From positions 1 to 64,000 of the forward strand of contig JBGTSJ010000013.1 of the NCBI GenBank assembly GCA_041940305.1: a DNA stretch of 64,000 nt. Direction: 5' to 3'. A program made the position numbers and the translations under genes. Within the stretch, counting starts at the first letter, position 1. Each line of letters opens with the position of its first letter. This document shows, piece after piece, positions 36,752-44,727 of the stretch. This DNA is from JBGTSJ01 sp041940305 (lineage in GTDB: Bacteria; Planctomycetota; Planctomycetia; Planctomycetales; Planctomycetaceae). The notes beneath the pieces were generated by a model that made no database searches, was not told the DNA's origin, and was given only the letters and a program-made list of their open reading frames with translations.

Positions 36752-36826
36752 CCGCGATCCGGCAGTCAGCCCCGCACCGACGGCAGCCATCCCTGTCAGA
36801 AAGTCACGTCTGCCAATCCGATTCAT
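36727..36826 (-). pseudogene. Fragment of a Tat-exported protein gene
   Basis: It reads MNRIGRRDFLTGMAAVGAGL then TAGSRSRRAQAV, a textbook twin-arginine signal (RRDFLTG). Coding sense is lost after about 33 codons. Only the export signal remains; the enzyme it belonged to cannot be named. Confidence 0.6.
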
Positions 36827-37006
36827 CCTCGTTCTTTCTCGCTTTGCCAAGAGGTGTGGAGCCTCTCAATCCAGTTCACTCACACTGGTCTCCTGAAACG
36901 CAAGTTCAACCTGCCTACTCTTCATGTGCACCTTGAGTGTAGCGTCAACACTCGCTACGAACGACTCGAGGGAGGCCGCTGGAACACCGCGTCGGCATCC
37001 GAACAA

Positions 37007-37044
37007 CAAAACACCCTTGGTCCGATGGTTCGAACCAGGGGTGT
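37007..37044 (-). terminator. Hairpin terminator, minus strand, copy B
   Basis: ACACCCTTGGT (37011-37021) and ACCAGGGGTGT (37034-37044) pair with one mismatch; on the minus strand TTTTGTTG follows. It lies just past the SPFH fragment's stop codon and matches copy A at 32163-32199. Confidence 0.6.
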
Positions 37045-37066
37045 CGATCTTCACCGTCAACGACCG

Positions 37067-37175
37067 CTACAGCAGGTTGACCACCTTGTCGGCCAGGCCC
37101 CGTCTCGCCGAGGAAGATATTGAGCTTGCCGGCAGCGGCGATCTTTTCCAGGACTTCCAGTTCCCGCAGCCGCAT
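37067..37175 (-). pseudogene. C-terminal fragment of an SPFH/stomatin-like (slipin) protein
   Basis: The minus strand reads MRLRELEVLEKIAAAGKLNI then FLGE. After a one-base frame change it reads RGLADKVVNLL and stops. This is the usual C-terminus of slipin-type SPFH proteins. The frameshift and missing N-terminus make it a remnant. Confidence 0.65.
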
Positions 37176-37181
37176 CAGGAC

Positions 37182-37376
37182 GCGCGATGTCGCGCGCCGT
37201 TAACCTGCGCCGCTTGCCTACCGCGCCGCTGTTAACCTGGTCGAGTTTCTTCCGTGAACTGTTCGGTAGTTACGACCCACCATTCGGGACGCTGAAAATC
37301 GTAACTACCACCTTCCATTGAGGTTCCGGATTCCGGGTGCGCGCGAGTCGTACGAAGAGGGTTTGGAATGGGGAGA
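37182..37376. repeat. About 195-bp direct repeat, copy 1
   Basis: It contains GCGCGATGTCGCGC, two GTTAACCTG boxes, and an inverted pair GGTAGTTACGA (37265-37275) / TCGTAACTACC (37299-37309). Copy 2 at 37631-37824 is nearly identical by eye. The two copies flank an IS remnant. Confidence 0.9.
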
Positions 37377-37602
37377 TCAGCTCGTTCTTGGTGCAGCGGG
37401 CCAGCAGGAACAGCAGCGGGTGGAAAACGCGTCCCATCGCGGCATGATCCTCGCGCCTTGAGGCGCTCCAGACGGTGTGGAGTACTATTGGTACACCGCC
37501 TGGTTCAGCGATTTCACGCGGGAATCCGGCTGTTCGGAATGGTCTCCAGTATGCTCAGACGTTCCAGCGGCACAGTTCGCGCAGGGGCCCCTCTCCTCTT
37601 TA
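37377..37602. mobile_element. IS end remnant, same family as the element at 43911-44138
   Basis: About 225 bp are nearly identical to the 5' end of the transposase gene plus its upstream terminal region at 43911-44138 (shared GTGGAAAACGCGTCCCATCG and TCCAGACGGTGTGGAGTACT). Only the start of the transposase and the outer end are present. It is flanked directly by the 195-bp repeats. Confidence 0.85.
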
Positions 37603-37630
37603 TCCGCCCGCGCCTGGTAACCCGCCGTGC

Positions 37631-37824
37631 GCGCGATGTCGCGCCGCGTTAACCTGGCCGCTTGCCTATCGCGCCGCTGTTAACCTGGTCGAGTTTCTTC
37701 CGTGAACTGTTCGGTAGTTACGACTCACCATTCGGGACGCTGAAAACCGTAACTGCCACCTTCCATTGAGGTTCCGGATTCAGGGTGCGCGCGAGTCGTT
37801 ACGAAGAGGGTTTGGAGTTGGGAG
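37631..37824. repeat. About 195-bp direct repeat, copy 2
   Basis: This is the second copy of the unit at 37182-37376; the internal inverted pair has drifted (CCGTAACTGCC). Confidence 0.9.
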
Positions 37825-37868
37825 CCTTTGTTCAGTAGTGAAATTTAGTATCCCATCTGGTTGACGGC

Positions 37869-38090
37869 CACGCCGGGCGCGAGAGTGCTCGGCGTGTTTG
37901 CGTATATCCCAAGTCCGCAAAGGGATTTGGCGTATCGGGCGGTAGAGCGTGACCGCTCTCGGTTTGCACCGGTTGGGTGTGGGGTGCGAGACGAACACCC
38001 ACATTTGGGCACGGGCTCCTCTCCGTACCGCGAAAACTCTCTGACTCTCTGAATAACAACCCCTGCCAGGTTAACGGCACTGTTCGGTAC
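37869..38090. repeat. Dispersed non-coding segment, copy 2
   Basis: The hairpin CACGCCG/CGGCGTG (37869-37896) is followed by TATCCCAAGTCCGCAAAG, then AACTCTCTGACTCTCTG, then AGGTTAACGGCACTGTTC, in the same order as at 31826-32110. Confidence 0.55.
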
Positions 38091-38118
38091 GGTCCCCCGT
38101 TCTGACCGGAGTATCGGC

Positions 38119-38402
38119 ATGGCCGGCACCGCGAACATCGCGATTCCATCTGACGCCCTGCGGCGTTCTGTCGGAAGTGGAGAGTTCGAGAGCTCTTGCT
38201 CTTTGGCTCCGTACTGCGCGACGACTTCGGTCCGGACAGTCACATCGACGTGATGGTCTCGTTCGACGATGATGCCCCGTGGAGCCTGTGGGATCTGGTC
38301 GCCATGCAGGATCAACTGGCCGAGATAGTCGGCCATAGTTGATCTCGTCGAACGGGAGGACCTGCGGAGGCCATTCCGTCGTCAGCGGATTATAGAAGGC
38401 AG
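38119..38402 (+). pseudogene. MNT-type nucleotidyltransferase, frameshifted remnant
   Basis: Read with two frame changes (near 38160 and 38333) it gives MAGTANIAIPSDAL, FCRKWRVRELLLFGSVLRDD, FGPDSHIDVMVSFDDDAPWS, then VDLVEREDLRR. GSVLRDDFGPDSHID matches the GSxxRxDxxxxSDID active-site motif of minimal nucleotidyltransferases (MntA-like antitoxins), with D changed to H in SDID. No HEPN partner follows. Confidence 0.75.
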
Positions 38403-38413
38403 GTAAGGGCTCT

Positions 38414-38623
38414 CTACTTTCTTGCCGAGCTGATGAATCCCATCACGGCGGCAGCGATGAGGAGAAAGACCGCCAATGTGAGCAGCACACAGCCGGCGAT
38501 CATCGATCGGAGGCCCTGATCGTGCTCCACGTAGGAGGCCGTGCTTTCCACCAGCAGGACTGTCCCGGTAATGCCCAGTCCGAACGACGCGACGAACGTC
38601 ACGACAATGGCGAACTTTCCCAT
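38414..38623 (-). CDS. Small two-helix membrane protein
   Basis: The product is 69 aa with hydrophobic helices at about 4-26 (FAIVVTFVASFGLGITGTVL) and 40-63 (MIAGCVLLTLAVFLLIAAAV). CTGGAG precedes the start by 8-9 bases. No family recognised and no clear operon partner. Confidence 0.6.
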   Translation of the reverse strand: MGKFAIVVTFVASFGLGITGTVLLVESTASYVEHDQGLRSMIAGCVLLTLAVFLLIAAAVMGFISSARK

Positions 38624-38843
38624 GGCGGCTGCTCCAGAGGGGGATGGAGGCTACGGTATCGCTGGGACGGCTTCGATTCAAACCGCAACGCACGCGAACG
38701 CTCTAGGGCCGGAGGCGGTCGTGGTCCATGAGCCGCAATCGGAGCAAACCTGAAAAGACCGCACGGGTGCTTCTTCTCAAGAGAGTCCGTCACCGTTCAC
38801 TGCCTGAGGGCAGCGAGCACGATTGAGCGCCGCGAGTCACGCA

Positions 38844-40034
38844 TCAGTAGACGAGCTTCGTCTGCCGGCCGTGTGTCCCGATTGACTCGAACGCCTGAAG
38901 CAGCTGCAGATGATCGCTGCTACCGTCGGGAACGTGGTAGTAGTACGTCTGCTGGTCGTCATCAGGAGGAGATGCCACCTCCGCCATCAGGGAGTCGTTG
39001 GCTTCGTCGCTGACTGTGACAACGTACAGCTGGATACCGCGTGCCTTGAGCGTGTTGGACCAGCGGCGAACTGCCTCACGCCGGTCATATTCCGTGGTAT
39101 ACGGAGCCTGCGGGGGAATGCCAGTGGGACCGTCATTGGGGGTCGGATAGGGTTCGGCCTCGTTGACACGCCCATCGGTCAGCAGCACAACAACACGCCT
39201 GAGACGTTCTCGTTCCAATTCAGTACGAGGCTGGACATCGCTTCGAAACACGTCGAGGGCAGCACGAAGTCCGCCGCCGATATTGGTTCCGCTTCCATAT
39301 TCTCCGTCCGTGAGCGATTCGATCCGTGTCCGGACCAGGGAGTGATCAAAAGTCAGCGAACGCTCGATGGTGCCTGTCTTCTGGTACGTATTCCGGCTCC
39401 GATCCCGCCACGAGAATACGCATAGCGCGCTACGATCCTGGCTCGTGAGAGAGTTAATCAACCGCATGGCCGCTTGCCGGGTGTTATGGATGCGAGTTCG
39501 GCCGTTGCCCATCGTGTTGCCCATCGATGTGGAACAGTCGATGACGACGATCACATCCCGGGGTGGTCCGGCTCCTCGTCCCGCGATTGCCTGTGCATCC
39601 ACTTCATAGTGTGTATGTCCCAGTGCCGTTCCGAAGAAAGCCGGAACACGGCGATCCCTCACAGAAACCTGCAGGGCATCTGCATCACGAAACGTGCTTG
39701 CAGTGAAAGACCGCGTGTTCGTGTCCCACTTTCCGAACGTCGGGGTAACAATGATGTCGGGATTCGAGGGATCGACATCATTCAGTTGCAGCATCGCCTC
39801 GACAGAAGCCCGGACAGCCGATTCCCCTTCTGGAAAATCCATGGCGGCGCCCAGCGCGCTCGCATCGGCCGCGTTCTGCAGGCGGGCTTTCTGCAGGGAA
39901 ATGAATCCGATGTCGGTGACAAACGCTGTGAACGCCACTGCCACGATCAGGAACACCGCGGCCAGCACCAGAATCGCCGCACGACGGCGACTCTCCTCGT
40001 TGACGAACCTGCGGATCGTCGGGTGACGTTGCAT
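38844..40034 (-). CDS. TadE/G-like pilus-assembly protein with von Willebrand factor A domain
   Basis: The product is 396 aa from ATG 40034; the longer frame lacks coding character. The N-terminus has the TadE/TadG-type membrane segment (AAILVLAAVFLIVAVAFTAF, then LQKARLQNAADASALGAA). Residues about 150-380 are a vWA domain with an intact metal site: VIDCSTSMG (DxSxS), the T in GSGTNIGG, and LLTDGRVNE. TadG-like proteins sit in the inner membrane and support Flp/Tad pili. No other tad genes are in the window. Confidence 0.85.
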   Translation of the reverse strand: MQRHPTIRRFVNEESRRRAAILVLAAVFLIVAVAFTAFVTDIGFISLQKARLQNAADASALGAAMDFPEGESAVRASVEAMLQLNDVDPSNPDIIVTPTFGKWDTNTRSFTASTFRDADALQVSVRDRRVPAFFGTALGHTHYEVDAQAIAGRGAGPPRDVIVVIDCSTSMGNTMGNGRTRIHNTRQAAMRLINSLTSQDRSALCVFSWRDRSRNTYQKTGTIERSLTFDHSLVRTRIESLTDGEYGSGTNIGGGLRAALDVFRSDVQPRTELERERLRRVVVLLTDGRVNEAEPYPTPNDGPTGIPPQAPYTTEYDRREAVRRWSNTLKARGIQLYVVTVSDEANDSLMAEVASPPDDDQQTYYYHVPDGSSDHLQLLQAFESIGTHGRQTKLVY

Positions 40035-40309
40035 TGGAGCGAGGCGGGATTGGGGCGGTGGAATGTGGGGGGCGGTCCAAAGTGTGGCCGGTCGCCATGA
40101 GAGTGTAGCTCTCACTGGCCGGCGACGTCGGGACAGTGAGTGCGGCAAAGGTGACGGATCGTGCGGCCCCATTGATCGTGTCAGCCATGCGGACTGTTTC
40201 AGATTTAACGTTGAGGCGGTGCACATCCGGAACGAATGAGCGGAGAGCGCCTGTTGTCGATAGCTGTCAGATGCGGGCAGCGCGCGATCCTCTTCTGCAG
40301 AGCGACGTT

Positions 40310-40507
40310 ATGGCATGGTGGAACAGCCTCTCGATCCTGTCGAAATTCGTCGTGTTCATCGTTGTGGCGATCGTTCTGGCGGGGGCTTCCGCGAACCGGA
40401 CTGCGGGCTCGCAGGGAAGCGGATTCTTCAAACTCGGTCTAATCGCAGCTGTCGCCGCGCTGGCATGGCTGATGCGGCGCCATCTGCTTGATTACTTCCA
40501 ATCCTGA
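40310..40507 (+). CDS. Small membrane protein
   Basis: The product is 65 aa: MAWWNSLSILSKFVVFIVVA, a second hydrophobic segment (FFKLGLIAAVAALAWLM) and a charged end. It is divergent from the vWA gene and 147 bp before the PilZ gene. No good ribosome site; a real gene is likely from composition only. Confidence 0.5.
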   Translation: MAWWNSLSILSKFVVFIVVAIVLAGASANRTAGSQGSGFFKLGLIAAVAALAWLMRRHLLDYFQS

Positions 40508-40654
40508 CGATTGCAGCGTTTCTGCCGACGGAACGGTTCGACCCGATCTCGGAAATCCATGCAGCTGTCAGGTGCCTACGCATTCTCAGAATCCCGCGGA
40601 CTATGTTCTCTGGTATCGCTGTCCAGAGTTCGCGAGCCAATTCTGAGGACGTCG

Positions 40655-41038
40655 ATGAGCGAGTGTGAGTTGCGAGTCTCCCAGCGCGTGCGCGCCGCTA
40701 CGCGGCTGCAGGTCATCTGGATTGATGCGCTTAATCCAACCAGCGAACCACGGATCGGACAGGGGTGGTCCGAAGATGTGTCCCTGTCCGGTGCCAGGCT
40801 CCTGGTGCCGGCCGAACTAACGGCGGATCGGTTCTGGCTGAGGCTGTGGTACGAAGACGCCGAAGAGTCCTTCATCGAGTGCGTGATCCGGTGGGAGGGC
40901 CCCCCTACGACAGCGAGTGCCGGGCTGCGTGGCTGCGGCGTCGAGTTTGGCCGGACGCTGACACGGGCTGAATTCGATCGCTGGCTGGCCCGTGCTCGTC
41001 GGAGTCGCCAGCAGCCAGTCCATGTTGAACTGGAGTGA
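40655..41038 (+). CDS. PilZ-domain protein
   Basis: The 127-aa product has a PilZ-like layout: an N-terminal arginine pair in SQRVRAATRLQVIWID, then SEDVSLSGARLLVP (the D/N-x-S-x-x-G motif), and GLRGCGVEFGRTLTRAEFDR at the end. PilZ domains bind cyclic di-GMP and often control motility or exopolysaccharide. The start at 40655 has GAGGA 6 bases upstream. The next tiny gene begins 4 bases after its stop. Confidence 0.78.
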   Translation: MSECELRVSQRVRAATRLQVIWIDALNPTSEPRIGQGWSEDVSLSGARLLVPAELTADRFWLRLWYEDAEESFIECVIRWEGPPTTASAGLRGCGVEFGRTLTRAEFDRWLARARRSRQQPVHVELE

Positions 41039-41042
41039 GGTC

Positions 41043-41159
41043 ATGTTCGACTCACCCAAGTCTGGGGCTGCCCTGATCGCGATCATTCTGGGCATCTGCT
41101 TCATAGCAGCAGTCGCAATCATTGTGCTGCTCAAACAGCTCACCACGCTTACGATCTGA
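41043..41159 (+). CDS. 38-aa single-helix membrane peptide
   Basis: MFDSPKSGAALIAIILGICF continues as IAAVAIIVLLKQLTTLTI: a short polar start, one long hydrophobic helix and a polar end. GGAG stands 7 bases before the ATG, overlapping the PilZ stop region, so it is probably coupled to the PilZ gene. Its last bases overlap the end of the serine recombinase pseudogene on the other strand. Confidence 0.55.
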   Translation: MFDSPKSGAALIAIILGICFIAAVAIIVLLKQLTTLTI

Positions 41160-42475
41160 CTCGTAGGCCTTCGTAATAAGCTCTCGCCTCGTTGGCACGC
41201 TCGGGCATCGCGAGAAATCCATCGAACGTGGTGGTCAAACTGTGGACGAGGCGGATGGTCACCCTGCTCGCATCGACGTGGAACTCAACCTCCTGCACGA
41301 TCTGCGGCAGCAGTTGCGATTGAGACCGCTCGTCGAGCTGGCGCCAGCGACCACGAAACTGCTCAAGCGTTTCGGCCTGCTCCGGGGTGGCGCCCTGCCA
41401 GTCTGCCTCAGTGATCTGAGCAAGTACGAACTTCTCGATCTCGTACGCCGAGATGCAGATTCCTTCACATGGCGGACGCCTCCCAGCCGACGATCGACAG
41501 CGGTAGTATCGGTATTCGAGGTTCCCATGATCGGAAACGCTCGGGCTCATGGGCCGACCGCAGCGACCGCACTTGAGCAGGCCGCGCAGGTGCCACTGTA
41601 CCGTCGGCTCGAACCGGCCAGGTGTCCTGGACCTTCGCGACTCGATGGTTTCGCGGACTTGTTCGAAGAGGCTGGCCGGCACGATCGCCTCATGCTGCCC
41701 AGGCAGCGCTTCCTTTCCGTTCCGGATCGACCCCGTGTCGATGGGATTGGAAAGCATCTTCAGCACCCGCCGCGCCGTCCAGCTGCCTGCGCCGCCGTCC
41801 CAGCCGGCCGCACTCGCAAACTCGGCGATGTCCTTCGGACGCCGGCCGGCGGCCGCCATCTCGAACATCTGCCGCACGTGATGGGCCGCTTCTGGATTCA
41901 CTCTTAACTGCCGTGTGCTGGGGTCCGACACGTAGCCGTAGGGCAATCGCCGCGGCCACGCACGCGGCGTCCTTTCTGTTTCAAGACTGCTCTGCTCTCA
42001 GCCGTTCGCTCGCGTGTGAGGTCCTGCTGGAACTCGCTGGCAATCGCGACGATGTTCGTCATCAGCCGGTTACGGGCGGTGTCCCCGTAATGCGGGTCCA
42101 GCACGAAGCTCAGCTCGACCCCGTGGTCCTGGAAGATCTCCAGCAGCTTCGACAGGTCGAGCAGCCGGCGGGTCAGGCGATCAATGTGGGTGACGACGAC
42201 ACGATCGACCTGCCCGGCCTCAATCGCCTTCAGCAAGCGCTAAGGGCGGGGCGGTCCAGCGTCTCACTGGATTGCCCCTCGTCGTCGTACGGCTCGTCGA
42301 TCACGAGCCAGCCACGAGCAGTGATGAACTCTACGCACATGTCGCGCTGGACCTGGCAGGACGAGAGCGAAACGTTCGTGGTCCTCGACTGCCGGGTGCA
42401 AATTGCGCAGCGGAACGGTTCCGCCGGGTTGGGACGAGGAGTGAATCTGTTGGGCTGTCGGGGCTTGCGAGGCAT
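41149..42475 (-). pseudogene. Large serine recombinase, broken by two frameshifts
   Basis: Three frames together give one recombinase. 42475-42230 holds the catalytic N-terminus (RCAICTRQSRTTN, Ser nucleophile). 42236-41904 continues it (VVVTHIDRLTRRLLDLSKLL, EFQQDLTRERTAES). 41946-41149 holds the recombinase domain and zinc ribbon (GLLKCGRCGRPMSPS...YYRC). The breaks are near 42240 (one base lost) and near 41960. Such enzymes integrate phages or conjugative elements; this one is dead. Confidence 0.88.
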
Positions 42476-42557
42476 ATCGCCAGTCTGTCGCGCGAGCAGG
42501 CCGAGACGCAATTGACGACATTGCACGGGCACCCGCACGGCGGGGCCCTGCGATTGT

Positions 42558-42863
42558 TCAGTCCTGGGCGAGAGGCTGCAGCTCGACCTCATTCACCACA
42601 ACGCGGGCGCCGTCCACATCGATCGTTGAGCCAGGGGCGACCTCACCGTAGCTCTTGCCATCAACCGTCAGCACCCCCTCGTCCATTTTGACGGTCACCC
42701 CGTCATGCAGGACGACGAACTCGGCAGCGCATCCGACGGAGTCCCCGTTGCGCCCGTGTATCGTGTAGGTGTAACCGCTGGAGCCATCGCCCGTGGCGAT
42801 GGACAACGAACAACCAGCAGCTGAAGCAGAAAGCCAGGCGGCGAGGATCAACGTCCGGTACAT
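42558..42863 (-). CDS. Small lipoprotein of unknown function
   Basis: The product is 101 aa. The start at 42863 has GGAG 9 bases upstream. The lipobox ASAAGC is at residue 18. The rest is a beta-rich domain (YTYTIHGRNGDSVGCAAEFV, LTVDGKSYGEVAPGSTIDVD). The reading frame is open upstream into the transposase remnant, but that part belongs to a different gene. No family recognised. Confidence 0.6.
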   Translation of the reverse strand: MYRTLILAAWLSASAAGCSLSIATGDGSSGYTYTIHGRNGDSVGCAAEFVVLHDGVTVKMDEGVLTVDGKSYGEVAPGSTIDVDGARVVVNEVELQPLAQD

Positions 42864-42957
42864 GGTCGGCATCTCCAGGTGGGTTTCAGATGGTACGCAC
42901 CTCCCGAAGCGCATTGACGAGGTCACCGCAACATGGAAACCGCTTGGAGCAGCACGG

Positions 42958-43973
42958 AATTCCACGTTTTGTTGGGGGCTATTGAGCACCCCCCCCGGCC
43001 GAGCTGGTCGCGGTGCCAGCAGGTTCCCCTTCGCCTGAAGCGGTCGCTCATGGTGGTAGTAGTCGACATACTCGCGGACCAGGTAGTCGACGTGAGCCTC
43101 GCCGCACAGGATGAAATGATCCAGGCACTTCTGCCCGAGCGACTGGATGAACCGCTCCAAGTACGCCTGCAGGTTCGGTGAGCGGTAACACGTCTGCCGC
43201 ACTTGGATCCCGGCTCCCTTCAGCACGTCGTCGAACGACTGCTTCCTTTAGTTCCGGTCCCGATCCCGCATCACGATCGCTGTCGGAATCTGCTCCGTCT
43301 TCACGTGCTGTGCGAACGCCTCCGCCGGCTGCTGCATCCAGGCCGCCGTCGGGTGAAGCGTGCACGGGCTGGCGAATACCCGCCGGCTGCCGACGTGGAT
43401 GAATACCAGCACGAAAAACTGCCGCATTCCCTGAGGCGTCCACAGCAGCCGGGAGAAGAAGTCCGCCTGCCACAGCGTGTCGGCGTGGAACTTCAGGAAC
43501 TCGTTCCAGGTCCCACATCCCCCCTTGGGATCAGGGCCGAGCTTGTTCACCGTGAGAATCCGCTGCACGGTTGAGCGTGACGGCGGCTTGATCCCCCGCT
43601 TTTTCATCTCTCCCATCACACGGGTGTAGCCCCACCCCGTCTCCGTCCCGATCCGCGCCACCAAAGCGCGCAGTGCCTCCGCTGTTCGCGGCCGGCCGAT
43701 CTTCTTCGGGACTCGCTGCTTGTCCGCTTCGCGCAGCCAGGTCAGGTCGGTCTCGTACCTCATGACGGTGATCAGCTGCCTCAGCACCGGACGGAGTCCC
43801 TCCGCGAGCTTCATCAGCCGCGCCTTCTCCGCCGGCTTCACACGCACGAACCGTCCCGGCACCCGGCTCCTGAGGATCTGGTTCTCTGCCTTCAGGAACT
43901 CGATCTGGCGGATCAGTTGGTTCTTGGTGCAGTTGGCCAGCAGGAACAGCAGCGGGTGGAAAACGCGTCCCAT
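42958..43973 (-). pseudogene. Integrase-core (DDE) IS transposase with an internal stop
   Basis: The N-terminus (MGRVFHPLLFLLANCTKNQL) is followed by a helix-turn-helix-like region (WGYTRVMGEMKKRGIKPPSR) and a DDE core starting HADTLWQADFFSRLLWTP. A TAA at 43248-43250 interrupts the same frame (RDRN-stop-RKQSFDDVLKGAG) before the catalytic Glu region (SPNLQAYLERFIQSLGQKCL). The C-terminal end is not clear, and sequence runs into the lipoprotein gene. A single nonsense change, not a frameshift, disabled it. Confidence 0.85.
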
Positions 43974-44138
43974 CGCGGAATGATCCTCGCGCCTTGAGGT
44001 GCTCCAGACGGTGTGGAGTACTTTTGGTACACCGCGGGTTCAGCAATTTCACGCGGGAATCAGGCTGTTCGGAGTGGTCTCCGCTTTTCTCCGGCGGTCC
44101 AGCGGCACAGTTAGCGCAGGGTGCCTCTCCTCTCACTG
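43911..44138. mobile_element. IS right end including the transposase start
   Basis: Homology with 37377-37602 stops near 44138 at CCTCTCCTCT, marking the outer end of the IS. The tyrosine-recombinase fragment starts shortly after, so the IS probably inserted into or beside it. No matching inverted repeat was found at the other end. Confidence 0.7.
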
Positions 44139-44205
44139 TGCGCAGTTACTGATACTCAGATTGAGGATTGCGCGTTTGCAAATTGAATTTGAACGGAAGC
44201 TTGAG

Positions 44206-44727
44206 ATGCTGCAGCATGATCTCAAGTCCGCCGGGATTCCTTACGTTGATCCCGACGGACACTACGCCGACTTTCATGCCTTGCGGAATACTATCATTAC
44301 CAATCTGATGAAGAACGGCGTCAATCCGAAGACGCCCCAGTCACTGGCCCGCCATTCGACGATCGAGCTGACACTGAATGTCTACACCTCGTTGACCGTG
44401 CATGACCAAGCAGCAGCGTTGGCATCACTCCCCGCACCGCCGGTCTTCTTGGCGGAGGCCGTACTCAAGGCAACGGGGACGGACGGTCCGAGAATGGCTC
44501 GCATCGGCCCCGCAGGATCTCGCACCAGATTGCACTCAGAATGGCCGCCGGCAGCGACCGCGGAGAAGTTCACAATCATCAAGCAAGCGTGGGAAAAAGG
44601 CCAGTTCTCGCAGCTCGACGCAGCAGTCTGCATCGAGTTGCGAAGCGGAGAGGGCGAGATTCGAACTCGCGGCACCCGTGAGGGCACTCCGGTTTTCAAG
44701 ACCGGAGCAAGATTCACGCAAGGGTAA
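44206..44727 (+). pseudogene. C-terminal fragment of a tyrosine recombinase (phage-type integrase)
   Basis: It contains HYADFHALRNTIITNLMKNG, then LARHSTIELTLNVYTSLTVH: the HxxR...(R)H...Y catalytic series. The N-terminal half is missing, cut off by the IS. The frame then runs through a partial tRNA-Ser gene on the other strand (GEGEIRTRGT). Confidence 0.85.
44646..44707 (-). pseudogene. 3' part of a tRNA-Ser(UGA) gene (attachment-site remnant)
   Basis: On the minus strand: anticodon stem-loop CTCCGGT-CTTGAAA-ACCGGAG, variable arm TGCCCTCACGGGTGCC, T arm GCGAG-TTCGAAT-CTCGC, acceptor strand CCTCTCC and discriminator G. The 5' acceptor strand and D arm are absent. This is what an integrase crossover in the anticodon loop leaves behind. 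Confidence 0.85.

Noticed and set aside
37845..38336. 163-aa minus-strand open frame
   Set aside because: Antisense to the recognisable (frameshifted) nucleotidyltransferase remnant and a non-coding repeat.
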